A DNA stretch of 64,000 nucleotides from Thunnus maccoyii (GCF_910596095.1 NC_056546.1:14451425-14515424), one strand, 5' to 3'; counted from the stretch's first letter, positions 26,501 to 38,129 are shown. The notes: generated by a model not told the origin, from the letters alone. Program-made: numbers and translations.

Positions 26501-29500
26501 TGTTTTCTGCTCCTTTGTTGGGGAAATAATGTTTTAGCTGTGTGTGCTCGGAAGTGGGTGACTTGTCATTGCGGTGGTGTTTTGTTGTGAAATGTGTTGT
26601 GGTCGATGGAGACAGCTAGCCGTCTCATTAGCTGGAGAGCCAGTATCTGCAGGGTGTTTCGACTCGGATAGCACCATTTTTGTTGTGTTGTGTCATTATG
26701 CCGGTTGTTTGTTGACGTTAGCGGAAGAGAGGCAAGGCACTCAGGAGCACACAAAAATGTCACGTCCTTTGGATTTAAGCAGAAAATCCACCCCTGGTCT
26801 TTAACAGAGAAATCAGTCCACAGGCTATTACACACAACTAAGAAAATTGGGGAAGGTCTAATTTTTTGCGTTACATTACTACCTGTTCACTGATTAATAC
26901 ATATAAATTGCTTCACAATTCTACATATAGAACCTTTAAATACATGTTTGAGAAGTAAAATTATCAAAAAATTCATAAAAAGCAAAGATTGGAGAAAAGT
27001 CAAAAAAATGTTGACAGATTTGTGTAGCTTTCCTTCCCTGTTAATCTTCAGACCTCAGATTTATTTTGTGACTCACTGGAGGGGACCCATCCCCTAGAGG
27101 TTGGGAATCATTGGAACCACCTAAAACTACCTAACTGTATATAAAGGAGTTAAAACTAGCTCCACCTCAACCAGCTCCAACAGTAAAATGCTTCTTATGA
27201 ATTGATAAGTCAGTATTAACAATCTCATAATGTCTATATAATACATTAGTCACAGGGGCCGTTTTTCTACAGAATGAGTACTTTTACTTTTGATACTTTC
27301 TTAAAGATTATTCTTTGCCTTCATTGTATAGTTGATAGTGAGGTGACAGACAGGAAACAAGGGGAGAGAGATGGGTATGACATGCATCAAGGGTCCCTGG
27401 CTGGAATCAAACCAGAGACATTGCTGTTACGCTGCATGCACAGTAACCATCTGGCTAATGGCGCGCTCCTTCAGCACTATTTTTACCTTGTTGTACTGGT
27501 ACTTTCACTTAAGTAAAGGATCTGAGTACTTCTTCCACCATGGCTTTTCTTAACTAAAATCTAGCCCTTTCATGCAGTAGTACCATGTCTCAGCTACCAG
27601 GTGGTGAACCCCCAGAGTGTTGTCCACAGCTCCATTTTTGGCTCTCTCTGTGATTTTGAGATATTGAATCATAAATCCAAAATGGCAGAGGGTGGAATAA
27701 ATGCACCAAGTAGCTCAGGAATATCTGTTAAATACTTTTATTGTCGGAGAAAAAAAACAGGTAAAAAATATATTTTCCAACTAAATAAGATGTTAGAAAT
27801 ACTAAGTTTTTAATAATATTTTTCTTGTACATGTTTTTCTGTGACTGAAAATACATCTGTCCACTCTAGTGGACGTTATGCACCAAAGGGTATATTTTGC
27901 CTATTGGGCCTGTTTTTCAAATATCCTCTCTATTGTTGTTGTTATTTAATGTTCCTATGTGTATTCATACCAGTAATAGTAATAAAATAATATATATATA
28001 AACATATGTTTTTTTTGCTTCTATTGATTTCCATGAATCACTGTTTACTCCGTTGATGCATGGTGTCCACTACAGTGGACACATGTCTAAATATAATATA
28101 TTAAAAAAAAGTTATTGGCATGATTTTTCATTTGTTTAAGAGTAAAAATAAACAATAAAAAATTATTACTCTATGATTTAATAATTCATGCATGAAAAGG
28201 CTAGAGTGGAGTCTGTAATTGGATGGGTTTAATTCCTGAGTTTTTTCTGTATGTCGATAATGAGGGGGACTACATGCAGACAAAACATCCTCATGTATCT
28301 CTCTTAGCGCCATTAATCATGCTGGCATGGCTGATTTCAAAAGTCCATTTGGTGCTGATAACCTAATCTATAATCTAGAGGAGTTGCAGCAGGATTTCTG
28401 TATAATGTGATCTTGCTTGAAAGTCCTTGGCAAGATGCTTCAAAGTACAAGTACCAAGCCAACTTTGACAAGATTACAGTAAATATGAATACTGTATGTC
28501 CATTCTTCCTATTTAAAAAAAAAAAAGATTGTGAACAACATCCTAAATCATTTCTGTCATACTGTGTGATGAGCACAAAAACAATCTAAATCTTTCCTCT
28601 TTCACCTCGTCTGTCTACCACACTCAATCTCACATAAACTAATATTTGGTTGTTCAAAGTAGATACACATGCACACGCAAAGATCCACAAACACTAACTG
28701 AAAGATGATGTGAACTCAAAATGACATTTTATTCTATCTTTGTGTTTTTATGCAGTTGATAGTGGAGGTCTTTGTGGGTCGGCCATGACGACGGTAACAA
28801 AACAGGATTACATACACAGTGTCTCCCTCACATGCGCTCTCACTCACACAACAAACACACACTTTAGATCCATGCACAGCATGATCCATCAATCCAGTGG
28901 AGCATGCTCCTGCATCGCCCCAGCTGAGGCTGAGTGTTATTTTTGTGCCAAGGCTCATCTCTGTTCACAGGCAAGAAACATGCAAAGGGAAGGCAAACAT
29001 GGTGGTAAGTGTACAGACAGAGAAAGAAATGGATTTATGCAGAACACATTTAAAAAGATCACATAGTGCGAGAGCTGAGGCGGAGAAAACAGAAAGCACA
29101 CTGCACAGAGATAATCTTTATTATCTCTTTCGTAAAATCAATAAATTGGTGGGATTAGTACACAACTGGCAGTTTCTAGTCTTTAGAATAAAATTGTACT
29201 GAAAAAAAGCATAGATGTAATTCTCAAAGGGGATGTTTTTAGGCCAATAAAGCACCATGACTCACTCTTTGAAAACACCTCAGTTTCTCTGAAAGCAGGT
29301 TTGCATCTGTACATTAAGGACAACAGCATGATGCAGTCTCACTGATGACACTGAATACTTTATGGTCAAATCAAACTAAGCATTCTGCATTTCCTTGTTC
29401 TATTTAGCAATCCCTCTTGTCCTTTAAGGTTTTATCAGTATTCTGGAGATAGAGCATCACATTATGCAGCGCCAACTACCCTGGCATTATCTCTGCTTGT

Positions 29501-32500
29501 GACAGATCGGCCTGCCATTGTGCCTGCCACAGTGCAGTGTGCATTAACATTAAACAGCTTGGCTGGCCGTCTGCCTGTCTCTGCGTCCTCCAGGAATACA
29601 AGGAGACTCGGCAGCCATGAAGGCAACTTGGAAAGCACCTGTCACTGCCAACAGCACACACCACACGAAGCCCGTGAAATCCACCACCTGAACCCCTACT
29701 TCAGCTACTAACAGCACTTCAAAGAAAAGAAGGAAAGTATGAAATTCAATAAAAACTGAGGTACTCACATAATTTGATGCCAGGTCTGGATGGAGATAGT
29801 CGATGCCTGAAATGTGATTTTAACATTAATGTGAGATATAATGAATCATGAGAGGAAGTGCTTTGCAGAGTATATAGCATTCAATTGTCTTTTACACCAC
29901 AGTTTTGTTATTTCATTTAGTGTTTAGTCACATAATGATTACAAAACATAATGATCAATTATCAGTGATTTGCTGTTTTTATTTGGTTATCTGACAAAAT
30001 TGAAATCTTTCAGTTTTGAACTGGAAACACATCATCTTTAGCTCTGAAAAATTGCAATAGGTGTCACTATTTTTTGACATTCTGTAGACTAAAAGATTAA
30101 TTGATTAATCAAAAAATTGTACCTATGCATTATTAGGATTATTTTACTAAATTACTTTATACATATACATATTTCTATTTAGATGTGTGCATTTTTATCT
30201 ACACCCTTTTTATTTACACGCCTTATTCTGACACTATACTGCCAACAACTTTCCTGCTGTCACTGGTTGCTGTTTTGCGCATTAACACAACCTGCAGCAA
30301 GTGTATCTGTTTTTTAAATATTAGCAAAAGACAGGAGGCAAAACCCTTGCATTCACAACTGTCAACACAGCTTTTGACATTTTACTTGTGATGCAGTACT
30401 GATAATTCTTCATAATAAATCTTGACCAAGAATGCAGTAAAAATAAGTTTTTTTTAATTCTATAATTTGATGATTTTTATGTTTCCAAAATTCTGCTACA
30501 CCTAAAAAATCCTCAATTTTTTTCCATATTCCCATTGAATAATCTTAGAAACGCACAGTCACAAAAATACTTAAGTCATGAAAACTTCTGACATTTTGGA
30601 CAGTTTTAATTGCACAGTGACATGTAGACTGTACAGAGTTTGGTCTTATAATGCATCACAGTTAAGTGTAGTGAGTCACCTTATTCGCAGAATGACAATT
30701 CACACATATTGTTAATTAAACTGAGGTGAGTTAAGTAATTAATTGAATCAGCATGATGAATATATGCTGGTATAATTGAGTGTTTTCATACAGCGCTCAA
30801 GGGTACAAAACTAAGGTACTTCATACTCACCATCGTCCATGATTGCAATGGTGACTCCTTTGCCCGTGTAGCCCAGTTGCCAAGCTTCAGCCACATTAAG
30901 ATCCAGCCCAGGGGTCCCGTCTGCCTGGCCTGTGTTTATCTAATCACTCAGACAATATGGAGAACATCCATGACTCATGGCACCCAGGCGGGCCAACATT
31001 AGAAAACTAGTCAACATGGAGGATGTGAGTGTGTGGGAAAGGGAAGCTATGGATAAGGACTGCTTGGGGGTGGGAGAGTGAAAGTGAGAAGAAGGGGAAG
31101 TAAATGTCAGTAATATGGCACATTGCTAAATCTTTACTGCATTCATCTGACATTCCAGATGAATGACGGCAAGCGTGTCGTGGTGTAAAAGTCACGCTTG
31201 CCAGTTAGGGTAAACAAGAGGGGTGGAAACTAGGCGGAATGAATGCAATGACGAGATGGCACGGACAGTATTGGCCAGACTAATTAAAGAATGAATAACA
31301 ACGTTGATTCAGAAAATAGTGGGGAATATACCTGGCCTCTGAGTAATTGAGATGGAAGAATGTGCGTTGGTCCTAAAGGTCAGGCAGAATGCAGACGGCT
31401 GCTTGGCTGATTACTCACCAGATACCACTGTTTGGTGAATAGAGGGTCACTCATGTTGACTTCAATATCATTGATATTTCTGTAGCCCCGCTTCTGACGA
31501 CTAAAACCCTCCTGCTCATAGACATTCTTCACCTGCGGAAGAAAGCAACATAAATACCAGGTCACTGTTAACTTATAGTCAGCAATGACATCACAAAACA
31601 TATCATCAAAGGATCATACGCAATACTGCCTGTGCTGGAACATGTAAGTACAAATAGAAATAGGATTTCTTATGATGGGCGAGGCATGTGCTTCTCTGTG
31701 CACAGGAAATCAGCAAACCCAGCTGTGCTTTGCTGTACTGTACCATGAAGGCAGAACATCATGTAAATCAATGGGGCTATTCTCTTCTTCCTAATCAGGG
31801 GGGTTGCAGCTGGAGCCAAGGCTTCCAAACTCACCTGCCACATGAGAGATTGAGCTTTCTTTTTTTTTTTTTTCTCCACTCTCAGTACATTTTCAACAAA
31901 CAGCCACTATAATTACACTCGCAAATACGCTTGTGTTTCTTTGAATCATCAAAGTCAGTTAGGCGGATGAACAGCTGTGTTTTGGATTAAAAATGCTTGC
32001 TGAAAGCTGCCATAATACCATTATCAACAACTAGAAGATAACATAGGACAGAGCACATGAATGATGGGAATTAATGTCTTAGATGAAATGTAGGTGTTTG
32101 ATTAGCTGGTGGCTCTCATCAAAATGATTAGACATCTTTTTACAATACAACAATGTTGTATTTACATTTCTGTTACGCTATCATACTTCATATGTCAGAA
32201 CGTCCATTTAGAAATCATGTCACAGAACAAACAATACACTCACAGCATTTCACTGCCCTCATTTCTGTCAGTTGTTGTGGGGGACAGCCGCAATCGACAG
32301 CATCAACTAAGCCATTCTGATTTGAAATTGTGCCCTATTTCCTGCGAGGTGACAGGTGTTTTAAAACAAGCACCTTCACACAGTTGGAAAAACTGGAGAG
32401 GTATAGGAAAAGTAAAGGAAGGATGATTTATTTAATCTGTTATATATTGGCGTTAGCTAAACTAAGCCTGAAGTGAAGCACTCAATCCGAAATGTATTAC

Positions 32501-32694
32501 CAACGAGCTGCGTGTCTCAAGGACACTGATTTCATTTGAAGGTTCTTTTCTGTCTCTTGCTGGCGCTTTTTGTGAGTTTGTGTGTTTGTGTGGAAAGACT
32601 AGAAAATGATTACATAAAACTGTCAATCCATACCTTACATGCCTCATTTACAAATCTTTCTTTAATTCTATTTTTATACCCAAATTGCTGACTC

Positions 32695-32725
<31 letters not shown>

Positions 32726-35700
32726 GAGTTTATTTAAAATTTGCAGACTTTCAAAGCTCCATTTTGAAAATGGGTTCCTGTGGCTAAATGTTCCTGTTGT
32801 GCTTACCCTTAGCAAATTCACTCTAGTATGACCGAGAGAAACAGGCATTGTCCAGTGTGTTTACCACCACAGATAAGAGACCAGAGCAGCACTTAAGATG
32901 GCCTTTTAAAATGGCCAAAGCCTATTCATCCAGATATTTCTTTTATAGCATACTCGAAGCAGTCAGGAAGCACATATGGTGTAAATCAACGCATCAGTAA
33001 ATCCCTCAAAGGTACAGTATTTTCACTGTGCAGTATTTGAATACTTATCTTCTGTCGTGGAGGATTTTAAATCATGATGAAAATAATTTTAACAATGTTT
33101 TATTTTCTCTTTTTGAATTGGCCTCATCTTATGTTCGTCATCCATATACTTTCATTCCCATTTAGAGGGAAATGAGCGCTTTCTCAATTATCCCCACATT
33201 TCTCCCCCTTCTCTCCATCAATCATCAATTTATTCCATCACTTGGCAGAAGAGCTGGTATTTCCCTTGAGACAGCATGTCATACTGCCCACTCACAACAT
33301 CAAACAGTGCCCATGCACCGCCATCACTCTCCGCCTTTGCCCACTGCCTGCTCACAGCTCACAACGCTTCAGTTCACTTCAAATCAAAGAGCTGGGCTGC
33401 CTTTCTCCTTGTTCCTCGTCCTCATTTCCCCTCTGGCTTTCCCAGGCTGTGTCTTTTAGGGTCAAGGGATGCTGCTCATTCACAAGGATTTATTCAGTTT
33501 TTCTATTTGCCACCTTTGTTTATTTCACTCCCACCCCCCGGTATGCTTCAAGCACCTTTTTTTCTCATGTAAGAAATATGCAAGGAAGGAACCATGGATG
33601 GATGGGTGGATGGACAGATGGATGGATGAATTCATGGGGTGAGGGCACTGATGTGTGGATGAATACATGTCTCATTTGAAATCAACGTGGGACTCAAGAT
33701 GTAAAAGGACAAGAGAGGACAAGAACTAGTAAGCATAGAGAAAGATGCAGAGAGGAGACGCAAGGACTAGATAGTGGGTGAGTCAGAAGTGGGTCAACAT
33801 GCTCCACTAATAGAGTCCTACAAAGAAATGGGCTGCTGGGTCACTAAGAAATCTATCTAATACACTGTCAAGTACATTCAGTGCTGCCATTAAATTACAC
33901 GTTTTAAGTGTATTAAATGAGAGGTGTAATGACTTCATTGAATTAAAAAAAATATTTAACAGACCACTAGTAGAGGCATTTTTTAATGTCTAAAATGCTG
34001 TTTATGTTTTTAGACATACAAACTACTATATTTTTCTTTCATTCTGACAGAAGCGCAGGTATAAATGTGACACACCGTAACCGTACTACCTCGAAGGATG
34101 GGAGGAAGACACTTCAGAATGATAAACAGGCAACATTAAATCCGGCTAGCTGACCTCATCCATTCCAGAGATGCGCAGAAATCAATAACTGCAGTGTCGC
34201 ATATGAGCATGTCAAGCATCTGATTAAAAACCCAGCATCTGGAACGTAGACCTGACCGTGTCCACACTGTCTCACTTCCATTAGCTGTATTAGCTCGGTG
34301 GAGTGGCTCACATTTATTTTCATTAGCACCTCTCACAACTGCAATTAGAGAGGTTAGTTGATTGTCTGCAGCAGGACCTCCACTTTCACCGCCTCCCAAC
34401 AGTGGACAGAGCTAAACACACAGAGCGCAGCATGTAGCCAAACTGTGCTATTTAGACAGGAGCTTCAAGACACAGCACATCATTGTGTTTTATATTATGA
34501 AGAAGGACATATTCAGGTATTCATAAAGAAATTCATATTAATACCTCTTATAACTTAAAGTTGGACTTACAATATAATTTAGTTTGAACTGATATCCCTT
34601 TTTGGAGCATATTATTAGCATATTAGAACATAACTGTATGATATTTCCTATAATTTACAATGCAAATACAGCACCACTGCTACACCTACTGTTATAACTA
34701 CTACTTTAATTACGTATCCAATGATAATGCTTCACAACAAGAAAACAAGAATCTTAAAATACACAAGTGGAACATAATATGGAAACACCTTCAAAAGTAT
34801 AATTAGAAAAAAAACCTATAAACTATAACCAAAAGGCAACTCATAAAAGAACGTTTTAGTAAGTGATTTTGAGCTGGATATTGAATTAGTGGCATTCCAC
34901 GGGGTTTTGAGTTACCCTGATGGCAGAAAGGCTGTTTTTTTCCTTCAGACTAGACAGAAGGAAATTCAGAAAGCACCAAGGATCTCAGGCTGTGTTGCAG
35001 TTTATGATAGCATGATGTCTACAGTTTACTTGAATAGGGACTTTAGACCATGCCATAATTTAAACATATATCTATCTCAGCAGACACTGCCAACAAACAG
35101 CTTCCTGGTGCATATCAACCACAACTCATTAAAATCTACATAGGATTATTCAGCTTTTAGATTTTTTTTCCTCAATGAAGCCCCAAATATTTGATTTTAA
35201 TTGTTCAGTTGGTGGATGAAAACAGTCTTTTTTCATCTCTGTAAGGATTAGTGGAATGATTTCCTGTTGATAACTGCTGGTGCCACTGATGTCAGTTACT
35301 GTTCGACATGACAGTTGCTGTAATGAATGCTAAATTAATTGCTGATTGTGATCTTTGTACATCAGAACATGTCCATAATACAGAAAGAAATGCTCACACA
35401 GTTCAAACTCTAAACTCAAAACCTAGCCTGGACACTAGCCTTGGAGAATGGACACTCCCACTAGGTGTGGAGACCACAACACAATCAATTTCTAATCTTG
35501 CCATTGTAGCTCCATTTGGATCAAATGAAAACATGAATGTACCAGTTTCTGTAATATTTTGTCATTTTGTGATTCCTGTTTTTGTTTCTTTTATTTTTTT
35601 GTTTCATCCTCTTCAAAAAAGTCTCCTCCTTTTTTATGTACTTTTTTATTATATCATTCTTATACCATGCTCTTTATTTTTCCTCTCCCTTGCTGCTATT

Positions 35701-38129
35701 GAATAATATGTTTTTTCTCATGATGTTGTCTTCTCATTACTGTAAGTTCTGTATTTATCTGGTGGCTTTTGATCTCATGTGGTCTGTCCCAGGAGAGCTA
35801 TTTTTACTCTATACCTTTTGTGATTTATGCAAATCACTTCTTATTCTGCAATAAATATTAAAATTTTTACAAGCTAGGTGCATCCAACCTTCTTACAGTA
35901 ATGTTAAAGCACTGGTTTTACACTCTAATTTACATGTATAATAGCCTCAGAATAGCCACTGTCATGCAAAGTGAAGGGGGATGCACATGCATACAGGAAA
36001 CACAGTGTGCTTTTCTCTGTGTGCAAGCGTCTCTTGCGTGTATGCTTACCCTGCGGTCTTTTTGGAGCTGCTGTCTGCTGCGGGCACTGCGTTTGCTCCG
36101 CCTCTTTGAAGTGTCCTGAGGATAGAAGTGAAAGAGCCCCTCTCCAAAGGGAAGCTGGGTAAAAAAAAAGAAGAATTGGGAGATGGATCAGGAGCAGAAG
36201 CAGAGATAGGGACATAACACAGAGACAATGACCTGAAAGGGTGTAAACGGTGAATCAAAATACAATAGATTAAAAATGTAGGAGAACTATAGCAGGTCAT
36301 CCTGCAGGTGGGAGCAAGGGCACTGATTCCCTGGCTTTCATTCCCAAGTCTATTTTAAGGCGAGCACAGTGTTGGAATCAACTATAATAAATCATGAGGG
36401 CAGGAAAATGAGATGCATCATCCAGAGCTTTTTCCCCCGGCACTGCACTGATTAAAGACCCCCTTATGCTTTAGTAACAGCCAGGGTACAGGTCAATCCT
36501 CAAAATAAATGCTTTCAGATATGCCTGTCAGATCTAATGTAAAAATGAATTTCTTATGGAAGGATGAGGATTATTCCTATCTTTCACTCGTGTAATTCTA
36601 CCGTTGTTGCCAGAAAATAGGCAGACGCTTATGCATTTGATGCGAGGCAAACAGAAATACTGCTCTTCTATTGAATGCTCTTTTAGGAATTAAGGATTTT
36701 TCAAATATTGGCTGATTGCAGATCTCTTTCTCTTACGCTCTCTCTTTTATCTGTCTTTATGCTCACATTTGTATGTGTGTCCCTCTTTGCACTGTGTCCC
36801 AGTCTAGTTAATTAAGCAACAATAGAAGATAATTCAAACAACACAGACAATGTTTAATGGTGCATATCCCATTAAGACAAATATAGCTGGCGATTACATA
36901 ACCTGAGAGGCAAGGAGGCAGTAGATGGGGGGAGGGGGTGGAGGGGTGATCTAGTGCCTACAAGAAAAGGAACTAGCAATCAGAGGTAAAAAAAAAAAAA
37001 AAAAGAAAAAAAATCCTCATTCAGAGCAGCGCAGACACCTCTCTGCTCACTGCTACGCCTCACTGGCTAAGGCTGCAGCCAATTTCACCCACACATTTAT
37101 TTTGACATGTGACAAGGCACACACACTGTCAGGAAATTATTTCCATTGCTCTGCCATAAATGGCTCGTTACGTCTTTTGACATGTTGTGATGTGTGGTGC
37201 ATTTGTCAAGCTATTTAATAAGATGTATTTGTCCCAGGTGAGTAAAACACCATAGGAAGGCCATGTTTGTCTCAGTCTGTAAAGTGAATACACTATGTGT
37301 AGATGTTGTGTGTGTGAGAGATAAAGATGTGTGTTTTTACATAATCATCAATGTTTTTATAAATTTCAATAAGAAATATTACTTTCACTCTTTGATGGAA
37401 TTCATCAACTAAACATTCAAAGATGAAATCTATCAAATACTCGAGTATGAAATCACATCACAACTTCATGTTGAGAGTGAAACCCCTGCTGATGTCATGG
37501 ATTGTGCTTTTTCACAGGAGTGTATTTTCCTTTACAGCACACTGAAATTGGATGTGTTTTCAGATCTATAATACATTTTGACCAGGACAGATTTGACTCC
37601 TCAAGGGCCATGGGCCAACGGGCAACCTACTAACCAGGGCCTTCATTTTAGTGGGAATGACGTCATCACATTAAGCAAAAGTCCAACGAGGTCAAATCAA
37701 AAGAAAACCTTGGGAAGCCTTTCAGTAGCCTCTCTGCTGGACTCCTTGTGATGCTAAATACAGTATGTTTGACTTGCTTAATCTGGTAGTGTGAAACGTT
37801 TCCAAACAGGCGTATTTTCTTTAGTAGTTAATCTCAATTTTATTTGTTATAATAAATCATTTTAAAATCTTTGGTTCCTTGCAGACAAAAATAGCTTAGC
37901 TTATAGTGCCAGAAATGCATAATAATTTTTTTCCGAGCATCCCTACCTTTCGGGCACTCTGGAACCCATGTTGTGTTGCAAGTTGGTGCGCCTCATCCTG
38001 TGCGTCCTCATGCAACTGAACCAGAAGATGGTCCGTTAAGACACTTTCTGCAGCCTGCGTCGCAAGCAGCAGCGCGTTCAGCAGCACTATAAATCCCATG
38101 GCTGTCCCATGTCGGGGAGATCCGCGCAT
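8065..38129 (-). CDS. pcsk2: Proprotein convertase subtilisin/kexin type 2 (PC2), complete, 12 exons
   Basis: PC2 is the Ca-dependent subtilisin-like endoprotease of regulated secretory granules that cuts prohormones and neuropeptide precursors at dibasic sites. The twelve exons sum to 1926 bases, 641 residues plus stop (human 638), all with GT-AG introns. Layout: signal peptide about 1-27; propeptide with inner basic cluster KRRSKR (78-83) and main autocleavage site RQKR (108-111); catalytic domain; P domain with RRGDL; amphipathic C-terminus LSKNN. Catalytic residues are Asp169 (IMDDG), His210 (SHGTRC) and Ser386 ([10 protein letters not shown]). The oxyanion position carries Asp312 (ASGDGGS), the substitution that separates PC2 from other convertases, which have Asn. 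PC2 is known to need the helper 7B2 (scg5), not in this window. No frameshift or missing exon. Start chosen at 38129 because it gives the usual signal-peptide length; an in-frame Met ten codons later is possible. Confidence 0.98.
10929..10952. repeat. Perfect 24-base palindrome
   Basis: Left arm gtccagtatgca is followed immediately by its exact reverse complement. The central ATGCATGCAT core is self-complementary. Confidence 0.9.
10955..10974. repeat. Perfect 20-base palindrome next to the 24-base one
   Basis: GTCTAAGTTGCAACTTAGAC reads the same on both strands and starts two bases after the preceding palindrome. Confidence 0.9.
13475..13702 (-). CDS. pcsk2: pcsk2 exon 11: end of catalytic domain and start of P domain
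   Basis: Encodes (N)[19 protein letters not shown] to CVAGSIQEN(H). The donor lies at AACCA|gtaagt, so read-through would meet TAA at once. Confidence 0.96.
13703..15132. other. pcsk2 intron 10
   Basis: Holds a poly-A tract near 13826-13841 and a small Tc1-type element at 14328-14402. Nothing else recognised. Confidence 0.65.
14328..14402. mobile_element. Tiny Tc1/mariner-type MITE
   Basis: Starts CAATACCTGTCAAAAGTTTG and ends AACTTTTGATTGGTACTG, imperfect inverted termini flanked by TA on both sides. CAGTACCAGTCAAAAGTTTGG-like ends belong to a well-known fish Tc1 family; only about 75 bases remain, so no transposase. Confidence 0.75.
15133..15233 (-). CDS. pcsk2: pcsk2 exon 10: catalytic Ser
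   Basis: Encodes [20 protein letters not shown] to LALEA plus two bases. The active-site Ser386 lies in [10 protein letters not shown], and NCT is a likely N-glycosylation site. Confidence 0.97.
16974..17350. repeat. Interspersed repeat common in spiny-rayed fishes
   Basis: Contains GCTAACATGCTGATGTTTAG, TTAGCATGTTAGCATGCTAA and the tail gttgttgagatgtgtcactctggacc ending ccgaccgacattgccatc-type words. I recognise this order from many percomorph genomes; I cannot assign it to a transposon class. Confidence 0.6.
17853..17896. repeat. Stem-loop, 20-base arms, 4-base loop
   Basis: AATGTATTTGAGTTCTGAGT pairs with ACTCAGAACTTAAATACATT at 19 of 20 positions around ctaa. A third related word lies just left at 17836-17860. 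Confidence 0.8.
17985..18200 (-). CDS. pcsk2: pcsk2 exon 9: oxyanion-hole Asp
   Basis: 72 codons, [20 protein letters not shown] to [10 protein letters not shown]. Asp in ASGDGG is the PC2-specific oxyanion residue. The donor GTT|gtgagt follows directly. Confidence 0.98.
18201..21003. other. pcsk2 intron 8
   Basis: Carries a hAT-like element at 20179-20530 and a short GT run near 20013-20030. Remaining sequence shows nothing I recognise. Confidence 0.6.
20179..20530. mobile_element. Non-autonomous hAT-like element in pcsk2 intron 8
   Basis: Starts TAGGGATGCATTATCAATAA and ends GACTAATTGTTGCAGCTCTA, imperfect inverted ends with the CAGGGCTGCAAC-type terminus. The inside (gtcagaaaatgatgaaaaat, cattcagtttactatcac) matches the common teleost family also seen at 1720-2045 and as a scrap near 30040-30115. 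Confidence 0.65.
21004..21179 (-). CDS. pcsk2: pcsk2 exon 8
   Basis: 59 codons, [20 protein letters not shown] to QAMADGVNK, donor AAG|gtaagg. Contains the ASWGP substrate-binding region of kexin-like proteases. Confidence 0.98.
21180..21828. other. pcsk2 intron 7
   Basis: AT-rich; no repeat or gene recognised. Confidence 0.6.
21829..21917 (-). CDS. pcsk2: pcsk2 exon 7: catalytic His
   Basis: Encodes (S)[19 protein letters not shown] to NSKVA(G). It begins right at the catalytic His210. Confidence 0.95.
21918..23034. other. pcsk2 intron 6
   Basis: Holds a long interrupted (CA)n microsatellite at about 22513-22593. Nothing else recognised. Confidence 0.6.
22513..22593. repeat. (CA)n microsatellite
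   Basis: About 80 bases of CA dinucleotides broken by GATG, GACG, T and TAAA. The His/Thr-rich open frames across it are repeat artefacts. Confidence 0.9.
23035..23111 (-). CDS. pcsk2: pcsk2 exon 6
   Basis: Encodes [20 protein letters not shown] to DDWFN and two bases of Ser209. Near identical to human. Confidence 0.97.
23357..23827. mobile_element. Inverted-terminal-repeat element bounded by TTAA
   Basis: Left end TTAAAGGAATAGTTTGGAAT and gttagatgagaag; right end catctaactctcag and TCGAATTATTCCTTTAA give diverged inverted termini of about 65 bases. The inside carries CTATGCTAAGCTAAGCTAAC-like words typical of a repeat I know from spiny-rayed fishes. No transposase frame, so non-autonomous; superfamily not settled. 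Confidence 0.65.
26033..27541. mobile_element. Composite non-autonomous DNA transposon with nested insertions
   Basis: The left end (tttactcaagcactgtacttta, tactttttactccacta) and right end (TTAAGTAAAGGATCTGAGTA, cttcttccaccatg) are the two termini of one common teleost family. Its own middle (actgtatataaaggagttaa, agctccacctcaaccagc) resumes at about 27118. About 26260-27115 is a foreign block, ending in a word resembling hAT termini (gaggttgggaatcattgg). A tRNA-SINE-like scrap lies near 27330-27450. Confidence 0.55.
27330..27455 (-). mobile_element. tRNA-derived SINE-like remnant
   Basis: Reverse complement carries a B-box-like word TCTGGTTTGATTCCAGCC; the plus strand shows gacaggaaacaaggggagag and gacatgcatcaagggtccc. 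These are hallmarks of a fish repeat I recall with tRNA-like promoter boxes. Ends are uncertain. Confidence 0.4.
27859..28081. repeat. Pair of related short palindromes, possible DNA-transposon core
   Basis: GTCCACTCTAGTGGAC at 27859-27874 and TGTCCACTACAGTGGACA at 28064-28081 are near-palindromes about 190 bases apart. Such words occur near ends of some piggyBac-like fish elements, but no transposase or clear TTAA boundary is visible. Confidence 0.35.
29769..29806 (-). CDS. pcsk2: pcsk2 exon 5 (38-base micro-exon)
   Basis: Encodes (G)[12 protein letters not shown] between acceptor tttcag and donor TAT|gtgagt. It completes the Gly codon begun in exon 4. Confidence 0.95.
29807..30830. other. 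pcsk2 intron 4
   Basis: AT-rich. Around 30040-30115 (gacattctgtagactaaaag, attaattgattaatcaa) is a scrap of the hAT-like family seen at 20179-20530. Confidence 0.55.
30831..30939 (-). CDS. pcsk2: pcsk2 exon 4: catalytic Asp
   Basis: Encodes [20 protein letters not shown] to IAIMDD plus one base. It holds the Asp of the catalytic triad and is followed by donor GATG|gtgagt. Confidence 0.97.
30940..31418. other. pcsk2 intron 3
   Basis: Short intron with no repeat or gene recognised. Confidence 0.6.
31419..31532 (-). CDS. pcsk2: pcsk2 exon 3: propeptide cleavage site
   Basis: 38 codons, [20 protein letters not shown] to [16 protein letters not shown] is the primary autoprocessing site, equivalent to human RKKR|GYRD. 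Confidence 0.97.
31533..36049. other. pcsk2 intron 2 (4.5 kb)
   Basis: Contains a poly-T tract near 31860-31873, (TAA)n at about 32695-32724 and a GGAT-type tract near 33593-33628. No coding similarity; open frames are short and unlike known proteins. Confidence 0.6.
32695..32724. repeat. (TAA)n microsatellite
   Basis: Ten consecutive TAA units. Confidence 0.95.
36050..36154 (-). CDS. pcsk2: pcsk2 exon 2: propeptide
   Basis: 35 codons, [20 protein letters not shown] to QLQKDRR, acceptor cccag and donor AGG|gtaagc, phase 0 at both ends. It contains the internal basic cluster used as a secondary propeptide site. Confidence 0.95.
36155..37946. other. pcsk2 intron 1
   Basis: An A-rich tract lies near 36988-37012; no gene or dispersed repeat recognised. 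First introns often hold regulatory sequence but I see no decisive motif. Confidence 0.55.
37947..38129 (-). CDS. pcsk2: pcsk2 exon 1: signal peptide and start of propeptide
   Basis: 61 codons, from [20 protein letters not shown] to GFQSARK, donor AAAG|gtaggg. The hydrophobic core [14 protein letters not shown] fits a signal peptide cleaved near residue 27. Confidence 0.95.

Larger units (their letters stand above)
23112..29768. other. pcsk2 intron 5 (6.7 kb, largest intron)
   Basis: Rich in transposon remnants: an inverted-terminal element at 23357-23827, a composite nested element at 26033-27541, and two related short palindromes at 27859-27874 and 28064-28081. No coding exon seen between. 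Confidence 0.6.
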
